DNA of 64,000 nt, from assembly GCA_015680685.1 (NCBI GenBank), contig MNCI01000273.1:337430-401429 (forward strand). Reading direction: 5' to 3'. Below, piece after piece: positions 9,380 to 22,000 of this stretch. The notes under the pieces were generated by a model. The model had not been told where the DNA came from. It did not search any database and saw only the letters and a list, made by a program, of their open reading frames with translations. The number at the start of each line of letters is the position of its first letter. The first letter of the stretch is position 1. The stretch is from Gnetum montanum (lineage: Eukaryota; Streptophyta; Gnetopsida; Gnetales; Gnetaceae). The position numbers were made by a program, and so were the translations under genes.

Positions 9380-11954
9380 ATTAGTTAATCTCTTTGAAAG
9401 GTTGCTAGCTTGATTTCAATCAGATATGACATGAGAGAGCATAGAAATATGGATTTGAGGTGGAATTTTATTTGAAGGGAACTTGGAAGAGTTTGATAAA
9501 GAGGAAGATGGAGTAATATGGTCACCAACCATAGGTATATTTGAGGGCTTAGATGGGCTTCTAGGTTAGAAAAAAGGTCTTTTCTTTGATTGAGTGTTTG
9601 AAACACTTGATTGATGAATTGATTCTAAGTTAACTACCCTAGTGGCATTGTGTTATTGCAACTAAGTTGGTAATTCACCTTGCATCTATGGAGCAGGTGG
9701 TAGCTATGTTGAAGGAGAAGGAAGATGTGCAGGAGTAGAAGAAGGAATAGAATAAAAGGTGGTATCCCTTCTTTCATGTGGAGAATGAGTTCAATAATAA
9801 TTAGAATGGTCATAGTAAGATTGGAAAGTAAAAATGTGACTAGAAGAGTCATGTGGAAACAAGGGTTGCTACACATAGTACCTATATGGATTAGGTTATT
9901 TGTAAGGGTTTTGCTAGCTTAGTGGTGCTAGTGCAAATGACTATGGTTGCTACCACTATTGATACTGTTCATATGGTTGCAATAGATTTCCACTTGGATA
10001 ATACTATTGTGGCTAGTAGAACTACCTAGAATTTCCTTGAGGATAAGGTAATATTCTAGGTGTTTGCCTTTGTGTGAGTCATGGACTCAAAGTGTATACC
10101 CTAGACTCATATAAGTGCAACACTATGGGATAACATCCCTTAGAATATTCATAATGACATATGTCACATCTAGCATTAGCATCTAATTTTCTTCTCACAA
10201 GTTCTTATATTATAGAAATCTTGCTCTTACATCATTGAATCGCACATTTAGCTTCCTTGTACCTCCTATGCTCATGTTTACTACCTTATTTGTTAGACTC
10301 TTTAGCAATTTTTAAGATATTTTGAAATTTGATGTCCATGGAGTCCCATAACTAATCAACCTTGGCCATAATTTCATATTGAAATTTTTCAAGTGAAAAT
10401 TTTTTCCAATTTACCACATCATCAAGTGTAGATTCTTCCTCACTATCATAAAATTGAACCTCCCTCTTATAAATGGAAGGATTACAATTGTACTCTTTTG
10501 CAATTTCTCATTTTCTTAATTCAGCTTCTTCTTTAGCTACCTACTTGATTAGTCTTTGGATCTAATGGGCACTTAATTTTGACAATTACTCTTGGGCATA
10601 GACACAAAGGGTTCTCCTTGCTTCATATCAAATCTTATCTATAATGTGCTGAAGTTAGTCCAATTGAGAGTAACTATGGCCAAAACATTTGTGCATTAAG
10701 AGATAGTATTGACCAATGGTAGCATCCAAGGGTTCATGTGTTTCTTGTTTCCATCCTTGGATCTACCTCCTCAAGTTGGACACTTGAGAGTACATCTAAT
10801 ATTTATCATTGAACAATTCAAGTATTATACACCATCATCGAATAGATTTTAGTTCTAAGGACTAGTACTAGTTCTCTTCTTCTTTAATGAGTGTTCTTGG
10901 AAATAACTTAAGTTTTTGCCACTCATTTTGATATTCTGCAAGGCACATGCATCTTGAAAAGCTTAAAGATGATTATGTTGATCTAAGTTATATCCCCTTT
11001 CGAATCTAGGGATATTGTTCATGTCTAGCCTCTTGATCCAACTATCTTTAAGGTGCATTGTGGAAATTCCCATTGCCTCTACATTGTTTAGCATACTCTA
11101 TGTAGCAAGAAAAGGCTCATCAAGGCCCTGATCTTGGTGCCTACAATTCCCTTTTCTATCCTTTATTCATGGTGGTAGTTCTCTCTTGACTACTTGTGCC
11201 CCTGATCTTGACTTGCTCAATGGTCCCTTCAATCATTTTGTTCTTGTTGGTCACCTCCATCATGGTTGCATCCCCTATAGTTATGATCCAAGCCTAAAGA
11301 AGAAGATGATGATGAAAAAGATGAAGAGGAAGGAGGACTAGCATCATCATGGTGCTTGCTACCCTCTCTTTGATGATTGTGGCAATAATCATAATCATTT
11401 TTCTTATCCACATCCCTACCTTGACTTGTCCTTTTGTATCCATTTTTACTAGAATCATGATTATGGATTGTGGATTGCAAGTTCTGATTTTGACCTCCTT
11501 CATTGAAGTCAAAGAGAGGAATTTCACTAAATCGAAAACCCTTGGAGAAGGGTTCCATATCATCTTTTTGGTATAGTAGGAATGGATAATCATTGAACCC
11601 TTTTTCCTTCACAAATTCATGACACTATTCTAATTGGTTGTCCTTGAGACATTATGCATCAATGGGATGATAATCCCTAGTGTCAATATCTTGCATAACA
11701 TACTCAACATAAAGTTCCTAGAGACCTAGATGAATAAGCATTTGTTGAAGCATTATAGGAATGGATCAATCTAGTGGCAACATAATGTTGCCCTCCATGT
11801 CTTGTCAATGTAGCTATTCACCTTAGTGTAGAATGAAGGTGAAATTTGATACATACTCATCAAGATGAGCATATACGACTCTATACTATTAGGATACTTA
11901 CTGATGTACCTTGTTAGACTTGGGCAAAGAATTTCTCCTATGAGAAGAAGACAT
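9380..11954 (-). pseudogene. gag of element C
   Basis: A likely start is ATG at 11954 (MSSSHRRNSLPKSN). It aligns with B's start at 55425 and is followed by the conserved AHLDEYVSNFTFI. Ser-, Asp- and His-rich linker sequence is open at 11612-11229. The capsid region (NNIPRFERGYNLDQ... DACALQNIK) lies at about 11000-10870 and the Cys motif RCDICHYEYSKGC at about 10110-10160. In that motif the His of CCHC is Tyr. Stops and frameshifts are very frequent; this is the most decayed gag among A-D. Confidence 0.8.
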
Positions 11955-12114
11955 ATTATGTTAGGAAAAATAAAAATGCAATGTGCTTCTTACAATTTTT
12001 GTAGTAATATTAAGATGTGATATGAATTTAAGGTTCATTTCAACACTTTAAATAAATTTCACTAATCGTAGATAGCACACATAACAACTACAAGATTTCC
12101 AACAAAAGCATCAA

Positions 12115-12938
12115 TGATGAGTGTTGAGGTACCCCTACGCCCAACCATACGAATCACAAGCATTCCCATGCAATCCAATCAAATTTCATAAACCTTAAGG
12201 TCTCAAGTATATTAGTTCTAAGACATGAAATCTAATTGAAATGATCATTGTCTTTCTAGTTCCACTCATGAGGCACAAGTCTATGGTTAAGTGCAACTGA
12301 GATATATGATTTCTATCATTTTGTGTTTTATAAGTGTAATCACCTAAAACAAGAATGAAAGGTAGAGGAAATTAATATCTAAATAATCTACTACCAAGCT
12401 AGCCTAGCATAAGTACTCATTCCCTCTTCTTGGATGCATCTTGAATGCAAGTGGCATTGCTAGGTTGCCAAATGTTAAGTGTTTTTTGGTTACCAAGTGC
12501 TACACTATGTTTGAAGTGGTCGTGCTTGTGTTCATTAATAACTAGAAAATAATTGATTATCTAAAGTGCATTAAAGTAAAGTGCATTAATAGTAAATGTA
12601 TTGAAGAAAACATTAATCTATTCTATGTGCTGCAAGGTTTATCAAAATGTGCTTATCTTTATTCCCATCACATTGTTGTTCTTAGGTACATTAGTGCTTA
12701 AATAAAGGTCTGTACACACTCAAACTCTTGTTGTAGGTACTAATAACATATTCTAACTCTAGAGAAAACAAAATGCAAGATTTTTGCTATACTATGCTAA
12801 AACCTAATACAAAATTATGTGCCCAAGTGCTATATTTATAGGATGGCATATACCCTATGATATTAGATATTCAAGATTGCATTTTGGGCTTCGATATTGA
12901 GTATTTGATATTAAAGCCAATCAAATCATGACTTATCA
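12115..12938 (-). repeat. 5' LTR of element C (824 bp)
   Basis: On the + strand the LTR runs from TGATGAGTGTTGAGG (12115) to ...GACTTATCA (12938), so its minus-strand ends are TGATAAG...CTCATCA. The primer site that should lie at 12096-12114 is no longer recognisable. TATTTATA at 12833-12840 is the TATA box on the minus strand. GATATT boxes stand at 12859, 12893 and 12907, fitting the family spacing 14-20-14 with one box lost. The flank 12939-12943 is ATGGG; no partner LTR exists in the window to test it as a target duplication. Confidence 0.85.
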
Positions 12939-12959
12939 ATGGGCATAAAGGTATTGTTA

Positions 12960-13500
12960 GTGTTCTTTGTGATGGTAGTAGCATAGTCCACAATTAAGAT
13001 GGGCAACTTGCTAAACACATCTAGTATCATACTAAGGGCTAACTTTTCAATTACATCAACTATGGTATTCTAATTTCAAGGTATGTGTTGGATATCAATG
13101 TTTGTGAATTGTTGTATCAAATTCTTTCCTTAGTCATAGTAAGGTTGTAAGTGCTTAGCTTTGCATGCATAGACTTTAGTTACATAGTTAAGCATGAGTT
13201 GTGATTCATCTTTTATCGCTAGGCATCTAATTCCCAAGTCATGAGCTACCATCATCCCTCTGATCAAACCTTCATACTTCACAATGTTGTTGATACATGG
13301 GAACTCAAAAAGATAGGTGAAAGGTTAGATTTCACTAGATGAAAATGTTTTGATGGTAGCAACACTAGCCCTATGGGCAGTTAAAGCTTTGTCAATGTGC
13401 ATGAGTACATCATAACCCTTAAGCACTTGGCTAACTACATTAATATGTTCATTAGGGAACTTAGAATCTATGAATGCTCGGTTATCAACAAGTGAAACTA
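12960..13500 (-). pseudogene. Second (Tat-type) RNase H domain of Tat-like element E
   Basis: Minus-strand reading gives CINNIVKYEGLIRGMMVAHD, then LGIRCLAIKDESQLMLNY and KHLQPYYD at about 13330-13130. This fits the family pattern T-N-N-x-A-E-Y-E-A-L-x-x-G-L followed by an L-x-V-x-x-D-S-Q-L-V segment of the additional, archaeal-type RNase H that marks the Tat group of plant Ty3/gypsy elements. The Asp of the second block is kept; the Glu of the first is still Glu in KYEG. Stops interrupt the frame, and it ends where C's LTR begins, consistent with C having inserted here. Confidence 0.7.
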
Positions 13501-13699
13501 TGAGTTGTATGGCTATAGCTTAACCATTCATCAAGGATTGAAAGATGTAAGGAAGGTCAAACTCCATAGTTATAGCTTTTCATCAAGCTATATGGATACT
13601 TTCTTAAATATTGGTTGTTATGTCTTTAAGTGTTTTGTCCTTGCAAATCATGTCAACTTGGCTTCTAAAGAGGTAGTGTCTACGCTTATTCAATGAAAA

Positions 13700-14900
13700 G
13701 AATAATGCTAGATTATACTTCTTCACTTCAGTGTATCTAGTCTTGCAGGCTACTAATCTATGGCTAAGGTAGTATACATGAATTTTTGCTTTGTCATCAT
13801 GTTTCTAATAGAGTAGAGAAGAAATGGATGTATCAGAGATAGCAAGATAGATGTAAAATAGTTTACCCTCTTATGGAGGATAGATTGTTGGTAGTTATGT
13901 TAATTATTACTTTAGGTTTTCAAAGGCCTCTTATCATTGAACCATCCACTCATAGTGGACTCCTTTCTTAAGCAAGTATTGCATGGGTTGTAACTTATCT
14001 GTAATCCTAGCAATAAACCTATGAATAAACTGTAATTTGTCTTATAATCCCCAAAGCTCTTTAAGGTTGGTATATGCTAATAATTTGGATATGGCCTTAA
14101 CCTTATCAAGATTGACATGAATCCCTGCTTCAAATACTACAAAGCCAAGCATCTTACAAGTCTTGATACCAAAGAAACACTTCTTAGGATTGAGGCTAAG
14201 TTTATATTTGAGGGATCGTTTTAGCACAAGGTATAGGTGATTAGCATGGTCATTGGCCACTTTGGACTTAATGGATATATTGTCCAAGTAATTTTTAAGC
14301 AAACCTATCATGTAATCACTAAATATATAGGTCATGGCTTGTTGATAGGTCACTCTAGTGTTCTTCAAGCAAAATGGCATCATACTATCACAAAAGATTC
14401 CCCATGGGGTTGTGAAGGTCATGCTAAGTTGGCGCTCTAGGTTTATCCTAATCTAGTTATATCCCAAGAATCCATCCATAAAGGACAACAAGGCATGTCC
14501 AGCTATAGTATTGATAAGTTGATCAATACTAAGTGAAGGGAAGTCATCATTAATAGTTTCTTTATTTAGATCTTAAAAATCAATGCAAATACAGATACTC
14601 CCATTTTTCTTAGGAACTACCACTATGTTGGACACCCATTTCATGTATTCAATAGCTCTAATGAAACCAACTTGATAAAGCTTTGAGATCATCATGAATT
14701 GGCAAGGCCAAATCAGGTCTAATCTTGTGCACTTTTTACTTAATCGGTCTAATGCTAGGGTCTAGTATGATGTTGTGCTAGACGTAATGTGGATCTAGGC
14801 CTAGAATGTCTTCATATGACTAGGAAAAGGCCTTAATGTTGTTTTTTAGGACCTTGGTGATGTCTTGAGCATATTGAGATTCTAGTAAAGAGCTTAGCTT
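13700..14900 (-). pseudogene. Reverse transcriptase of Tat-like element E
   Basis: The open stretch 14422-14042 contains TPWGIFCDSMMPFCLKNTRV and TYQQAMTYIFSDYM, then LKNYLDNISIKSK, SLNPKKCFFGIKTCKMLGF and INVNLDKVKAI-type sequence. These are RT motifs of the Tat lineage (MPFGLKNAGATYQRAM, YVDD, LNPxKCxFGVxxGKFLGF). The catalytic YVDD is YLDN at 14279-14290, so the second Asp is lost. Upstream (about 14600-14850) the linker SYEDILGLDPHYV and HNIILDPSIRPIK is readable. First-strand cDNA synthesis in particles was its role; it is now dead. Confidence 0.85.
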
Positions 14901-14919
14901 AAGGGTTTTCTCCTCATCA

Positions 14920-15192
14920 TTATGTTGTGCCTAGAACCTTAGCCAAAGAGTCTTTAGTTATGTTACCTGCCTCTAAGTAAAGGGTTTTGACTAGGTTTTC
15001 AAGCCATTCTAGAGGTTTTTCTATGAAGACCATGTAATCTACAAGACTTCCAAGTTCAAGATCTAGACAATTAGGGTAGATACACCATTCAACATCACTG
15101 TGAGGTCCATGTAGATACAAAGGAAAATTGATTTGCTCCCAAGTACTCATACTTTGTTCTTGCATATCAACCAAAAGAATATTAAATGGCAC
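14920..15192 (-). pseudogene. Open linker upstream of Tat-like RT
   Basis: A 90-codon open stretch (MPFNILLVDMQEQSM..., then PHSDVEWCIYPNCLDLELG, then EAGNITKDSLAKVLG) directly precedes the RT in the same orientation and probably belongs to the protease-RT linker of the same polyprotein. I recognise no domain in it. Upstream of 15195 the coding signal stops and the sequence changes to the repeat-rich block. Confidence 0.45.
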
Positions 15193-15194
15193 CT

Positions 15195-15850
15195 AAGTAA
15201 AAGTGAATAAATAATGCTAAAATGCTATAAAATCATTCAAATAAATGCAAATCTAAGACAAACAAGATCATCCACGGTCATCAATAGGGTGATAGCAAGC
15301 AAAGTAAGTGTAATAAGCACCAAATAAAGGTTAGAAGAAGGTTAAACAAAGTAAAGTATTAAGGATCAAGGCTACAAAAGGTAAAAAAAGGCCATGATTT
15401 TGCCAATATTAGGTGTTAGCCAACCATGATGCTAGTTTAGAGTCTTGGTGGACTATGATGCTAGTTTAAGGCCTTAGCGGATCATGGTCGCATGATGTCA
15501 AACAGTGATCAGGGAAGGTCAAATCACACTATTTGATACCATTCAACGACCAAAGAAAAGGTAAATAGAGCTATAATAAGACAAATAAAGAGCATATAAG
15601 GCTGTATAAAGTCCATAGAAGGTTAAAAAATATGAATAATGCATCACTGGTCCAAAAATAATCCAAAATACCATGTAATAAGGTAAAAAATCAAACAAAA
15701 GAAGCTATATATGGTAAAATTTAGCTAAAATAAGACAAAAAATAGCCACACTTTACTAGTTTTAGGCCTTAGCAAGCCATGTTTTGATGCTACAAGGCTA
15801 TTAGGTGGGTTTGAGCATCAATTAGGGTTGTTTCTTAGCTATTTGGACAT
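15195..15850. other. Border block with GATGCTAGTTTAAGG subrepeats
   Basis: There is no coding signal. The motif GATGCTAGTTTA(A/G)AG(G/T)CTTAG with CCATGG-like flanks occurs twice at about 15435-15490. Related copies (CTAGTTTTAGGCC) occur at about 15755. The same motif recurs near the other end of the block (25085-25110, 25135-25200) and, inverted, at 41545-41600. Confidence 0.5.
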
Positions 15851-18650
15851 AAAAATAAAGTGTTTTAAGGCTTCCATGTTGGCTTCAATGTGGAAATAGG
15901 GATCCTCAATGTGGAAACCAAGAAAAATAAGTTTTAGGATGCTCAGAGGTCCAAAATCAAGGTTCCAAGAACTTCCCAAGGTAGCACAAGGTTAGATCCA
16001 TCAAAACTGGACACTTTGGAGGTCTATAAAGGTCAAAATGTTGGTTCTATAGCCTTTCCCCCTTATTTCCATGCTACCCAATGTGAAAGAAAAGGTGGCT
16101 TAGTATGGAAAACCAAAACCTTAGCTAAAATATGATCGAATAAGGTCAAACAATTAGCTAGAACCTAGATCTAGAAGTTATGCATCCTCTAGCTTCATTT
16201 CGAGGTAATTTGAGGCAATTTTGAGTCTCAAAATATGTCAAAATGGATTTCCCCCATTTTTGCACATTGAACATAGTATCCTTAACGTGGAAGAATGGGG
16301 AGACACTTTTTTGTACGTTCAAAGAATCTTAGGGGCACTTTGACAAGGTTTCTAGTCCCCTAAGATTGTAGACTTTGATTTTGCAAGTTTTTGGTTGATT
16401 TGGGCATGTTTGAAGGCTATTTAAGGGTACTTAAGGTATTTCCCCTTTGTTTCCATGCTAAGGAAGTTACTATAGCATGAAAAAATTGAGGGAATGGATT
16501 TTGAATGTTGAAATAAGGTCAAACAAGCAAAATCGCAAGGCTATGAGGTCCTAGGCTTCTTCGGCATAGATATTTAGCTTCTGGGAGTGTCATCTTGCAA
16601 CAAAAAGTGGAAAAGTAGATTTTCTCCTCTATTTCCATGCTACCCACCATGGAAGATACCTCCTCTAGTTGGATGAAGTAAGAACCCTAGATCTAGGCCA
16701 ATTTGAGTCACAATTGATCATGCATGTTATCCTTTGAAGTTGCTAGGACCAAGGACTATGTCTTCATGTAAACATTTGGTAGTTTTGAGTACTCCCAATT
16801 GGTTTTTAAGCTTTCCCCTTTTTCTTCATGTTGAGGGTAGGGATATCAACATGGAAGTCTAAGAGAACTATTTTTTGGCCATCTGGGATCAATTTTTTAA
16901 GGTTTGAAGGCTCTACTAACTATTGACAGTGTTCTAGACTACATGTAAGATCATTTGATGTTATTCTAACATGTTTAGGAGGTCCAAACAAGTTTTCCAT
17001 TGAGTTTTCACATTGGGGATACTATGCTAAATTTCAAAAAATGGATCCCTAATGTGGAAGAACCATAAATTCAAGGTATGAACTAGTTTTGGCCTCAATT
17101 GATCATGGATGCATGCCTCTAGGTTATCGGGGTCGAGGATTAGGGTTTGAGCTCAATTTTGGCTAGTTTGGACATTTCCTACATGGTTTTTCAGCTTCCC
17201 CTAATTTTCCATACTAAGGATAGAATGATCAGTGCTGAAGACTAGGGGAAAGTAGAATTTTATCTTTTTTCATTATTTTTTTTCATGCATGTAGGTCTTT
17301 AGGCTTACTAGTGTTGATTATTGCTACTTGGTGTTAAAATTTGATTTTTTCAAGAGTTCTTGAGTGGTTTTTGGGCTTCCCTCATTTTTCCACTATGGAT
17401 CTTCCACGATTAGTGTGGAATACTTTGGGGGAAAGGATTTCTAGCCACTTATGATCAATTTTTATAATCTTGAGTGTCTGAGCATGCGTAATTGATGCTC
17501 TAGGATACATAGGGCTCTCTGGTATTTGTTTGTGGTCTTTCAATGTTATTTTGAAGTATTCCAAACTTTTTCCAATTTCATCAATGCTAGATAGCATGGA
17601 AGAGATGGCTCATAGCATGAAAGAACATAGGGACCTTGATTTTTTCCATTTTCTATCATTTCTAGATATGCATGTAGGCTTTTAAGGTTGTTGGCATTGA
17701 CTACTGATATCTAATGTTCAAATTTTGTTGTTTCAAGTGTTATTAAGTAATTTTTTAGCTTTAACCCCTATTTCCATACTAGGTCTTCCATGCTCATCAT
17801 GGAAGATTAGGAGGGAGGGATTTTTAGCTTTTATGATTAAATTAGGCTATGCATAACTCTCCACAAGGTTACTGGTGTTGGCCATCAATGTCTAAGGTTA
17901 AAATCCAATTATTTTGAAGGATGTGAGAGGGTTTTTAGGCTTCCTTCCTTCTATCCATACTAAGGGTGGGATTCTTAACATGGAATAGGTGTCCCTTAAT
18001 CAAGAAAGTTAGATCTAGGCTAGATCCACAACTAATCAACCCTGCATGTCATCCTCTAGGGTTGCATGGGTCAATAGTCAATATTGAGTGTCAAGATCCA
18101 TTAATTTGAATGCTTCTAAGTCCCTCATGTAGTATCCCCTCCTTTATTCCATGCTAGGAATGATGGCCCTAGCATGGATGAGATGGGGATGATAGTTTTA
18201 TGTCATATTTAAGTACTGTTGAGGCATTTAGAAGCTCCAAATGATCCTAGCAAGGTCTAAGCATCAAGAAATAGTCACTAAGTAGTTAATTTAGGTTATT
18301 TTTGTCTTTCCCCATCCATCCATGTTGAGGGTGAGATGATAACCATGAATGAAGCCTCCCCTAGTGTGAAAACACCAAATCCCAAGGTTTTGACTAGTTT
18401 CAAATTGGTTTGGTTAGGTTTCGGGTTTCCCAGAGATTCTCGAAGGGATTCTAGGTCATGCATGGCCTAGTTCAAGGTAAAACATGGGTTGGATGGGTAT
18501 TGGGGGGTAGGGAAAAATAGTTTTATTTTAATAATTTTATGAAATGGGAGGCATGTTTCCATGCTATTCATGGAATCCTCAACATGGATATATGGGAGTT
18601 AAGCTTGCAATATGGTTTTAAGTGTCAAAATTGGAAAAAAAGCTTAGCGT
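15850..18650. repeat. Diverged tandem array, ~188-bp period, about 14 units
   Basis: A landmark of the type CCCC-TTTCCATGCTA ... TAGCATGGAAG-GGG recurs at about 16067, 16258, 16451, 16633, 16823, 17007, 17207, 17388, 17580, 17772, 17953, 18147, 18318 and 18557, mostly 181-200 bp apart. Each unit holds a short inverted repeat (CCATGCTA / TAGCATGG) followed by a longer variable part with phrases such as TTTGAGGTC and AGGCATGTAGG. Units are strongly diverged from each other. The array lies between Tat-like pol and the start of the + strand gene at 19045. Confidence 0.75.
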
Positions 18651-19044
18651 TGGTGCAATTTTGATTAAAAAAGAAGGCATAGGGTGAGGTCAATAATCCA
18701 AAAATTTAAAATTTTAAGAAGTAAAGTAGTTTCCCACCAAAACCAATGTGAACTAGAAATTCCCCCTTTCTCACTTTAATTCACTTGGAGTTATGGTGCA
18801 CTGAATTAGCAAGTAGGATTTTAATGTGTGTGTTTAGGTTTTAGATGTGATTTTATTGTGAAATCTCACAAGTTTTCATCACAATTATCATTCTACATCA
18901 ATGGTGCATTGGAGGAGAGTTGTGGCAAAAACTTTTGCTGCAGAGAATACCAATCTTCGGCATGGAAGCCTCCCATCTTCCCTCTAGTCAATGTAAAACA
19001 CCTCTTTTCCATAGATTTTAGCAAATTTTAACGTTAAGCCTATC
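18650..19044 (+). promoter_or_regulatory. Putative leader/promoter of the + strand gene at 19045
   Basis: Single-copy sequence between the tandem array and the ATG. It contains a 67-codon open stretch (18828-19031) that I do not recognise, and no clear TATA box. Its role is inferred only from position. Confidence 0.3.
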
Positions 19045-22000
19045 ATGGCATCAAAGAAAAATGGAGGAAAGGGAAAAATTCCTATAATCCAAAAGATGGA
19101 GGAGCATTCCAAAGAGCTATCAAAGGTTCCTAGGCCTATCTCCGTCTAGGCCTCATTTGTAACCACTCCTAGGTAGGTAGTTTTACCTATTTTTGCCTTT
19201 GTTTTATATGGTTTTTCTAGTTTTATTTCCCATGCGTTGGAGCCAATTTTTTCCAAGATCTACTAGAGTGGAGGGATTAAAATGGAATTTTGATGAAATC
19301 CCACCTCCTATTTTGGCCATTTCCACATAGATCCATGGTTGTTTCAATACTCTAGCTTTTATAGATTTGAATTTAAAAATAGGGCTTACTATTTTCATGC
19401 TCTTTTTCCCAAAAGTTTAGGATAGAGCCATTTTTTCAGATCTAGGCCTTAGCATTTGTTAAAATTAAATTCTAAAAAAATCAGAACCCATTATTTTTGT
19501 GTGAATTTTAATGAGTTACAATCATTTTGGCTATTTCAACTATTTCCATGGCTATATGAAATCTAGGTTTCGAGGTTTTTGAGCTTTTGGTATGAAAAAG
19601 AAAGCAAATTTTTGTAATTTTTTCTTGGGATAAGGGCTACATATTTGTGAAATGAAATGTTATGAGCTCATAGCCTTTCATTTAATATTTTTGATAGCTA
19701 CTATCTCATTTAATTTGGACTTGAAATGATGAAGTTATGGCTATTTTCCTAATGTTGCATAGTTAGGTTTCTCATGAGGTTTTTATAATTTCATGTAATC
19801 TTGCAAATTTTTTCAAATTAAAAAGCAAATATTTTCACTATTTTATAATTATGGTGAGGAATTATTGGCTTCAGCTTTTCAATGGAGGTGGAATCACTCT
19901 AATTGGACTTAAAATGAAGTTTCTATGAATTTTTTACTAAGCATGTATAATAAGGATGTTTGTGCCATTTTCAAATTATTGTCCAAATTGATGATTTTTT
20001 CCTTTATAAATGATAAATGTTTTAAATTTTTTCTAAGCATGGGTGTGTAGGCTTAGTTTACAATTTCAAATAGCGGTGGAATTAATCCATTTGGAGCTCA
20101 AACAAATTTCTAGAAAATTTTTTACCAATCCTATGCAAAAAGAGGTAAATGGTGACAGCCACAATTTTGGCTATGCTTTATACATATATGGTTATGCATC
20201 TTCGGTTATAATGATCATGGCTATAAGATTCATAATTTGAGGATTATTTTTATGGTAGAATCATTGAAATCAAAGCTCAATTGAATTTTTATGAATTTTT
20301 TGTGTATGGCTATGTGAACAAGGCAAAATCATGGTTATAGCACATTACCCATTTGGAAATAGAATTGTTTGATATGTATAACTTATGTTTTCCTTTCGTC
20401 AACATGTAAAACTAATGCTTAATTTTTTTAAGAAGAGTAAAATATTTCTTTATTTTTAACAAGCTTTTACTATGGCTACATGGTTTTTTCTATGTTTATG
20501 ATGCTTTTTCTAAATTTATGCATACTTTGCATAGTTTAGATGTTCTTTTCCAAATTTATGCACACTTTGCATAGTTTAGATGTTTTTTCTAAACTTATGA
20601 TTTCTTTTTTCTAAATTTATGCATAATTTAGATGCTTTTCCCAAATTTATGTATGCTTTGAATAATTTAAATGTTTTTTCTAAACTTATGCTTGCTTTTT
20701 TCTAAATTGATACATAATGTAGATGCTATTTTCTAAATTTATGCATAACATTGACTAAGCTTTAGTTCTAGATATAATGTTTTGATTATGATATTTTGGT
20801 TATGGTAATAATGATTTTATCAAATTTTTAAAGCTAATTTAGATAAACACCTTAGAGATTTATACAAAGGCTAATTTCACCTCCAACTAAATGTTGTTTC
20901 CAAATCTGCTAAGTAATTCCATAATGTAAGGCTACATAATGTTGTAATAATGATTTTTTATGAATTACTTAAGCTAATTTAGATAAACACATTAGAGGTT
21001 TTTATAGAGAATAATTTCACCTTCAACTAGATGTTTTTTCCAAATTTGCTAAGTAATTCAAATTGGTCACAATGTTTTGGTTTTCCTTCATGCAAGGTCT
21101 TTTTGAGGCCCATCCTCATCATCATGAAGTTGTTGGGTATCCTATGCTACATTGGTCATCCCAAGACCAACATCCCACCACATGACATGCCTTTTGGAAA
21201 GATCTTGTTCTTTTTTTGGCCTGGGGTAAGGGAATTTCTTGCCTAGCTCCTTAAGAACTTTAGTGTGATGTTGTGGTCACACTTGTCTATAGATATATCC
21301 AGGGTCTTAGTAAAGACCTTATTACCTTGGATGTCTCACTTGATCTTTATATTCATTACTAACAAGACACCTCCTAAGATAGTAGGGGAGTCAACAGATG
21401 CCATAGGCTCACATTACCTTACAAAGATCTAGATAATGCCAAAGTATAGTCGATATAATGCTAACAATACTTTAATGGTGGTGCATAGGGCCCACACATT
21501 ATTCCAAAAGCCACTCGACATTGTGTATCATCTACAAGGGTGAACATGGCTATTATAATGCTTTTATGTTTTGGTTTGACTATATTTCCTATTTTCATTG
21601 GTTTTACAAATTTCTTGTAGATACAAGGGCAATGATCAAGGTTTGATCATCAATGATCAAATCTTGGTAGTGGCTCAAACTTCTTTGGACAAATTCACCA
21701 AGAGTTCTCAAATCAAAACTATTTTTTATCAATAGTTAAGAGGGTACTTTGATGCATACGCTTCAATATTCAACCTTGTATACAAGAAGTGTAAGGATGA
21801 TAGAATGATGCATAGTTGGTGGGTAGATGCCAATAGCATGGATCATACCCTTGTAGTTGGGACCTCCACTCAAACCACACCTAATAAGAAAAGAAAAGGT
21901 AAACATAAAGGCTATAGCTTCTAGTGTTTTATGCCTATAAATTTGAATGTTATATTACATTTCTTGGTTGTTAAAATTATTCATGCTAATGCTAAACTTA

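Larger units (their letters stand above)
5270..12938 (-). mobile_element. Athila-like element C, 3'-truncated
   Basis: Read on the minus strand, the order is 5' LTR (12938-12115), gag (11954-9380), protease (9340-8990), RT (8480-7700), RNase H (7700-7200), an integrase remnant (7140-6490) and non-coding 3' DNA to about 5270. The 3' LTR expected further left is missing: homology to B's 3' region stops near 5270, about 60 bp from the outer end of A's LTR. Either A's insertion split C, leaving the rest of C outside the window, or C was truncated before. Stops and frameshifts are dense throughout. Confidence 0.85.

Noticed and set aside
11294-11593. 99-codon minus-strand frame overlapping the 127-codon one
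   Set aside because: Shadow of the element C gag linker in another frame; Ile/Met-rich from an AT-rich opposite frame, with no homology to the B or D gag.
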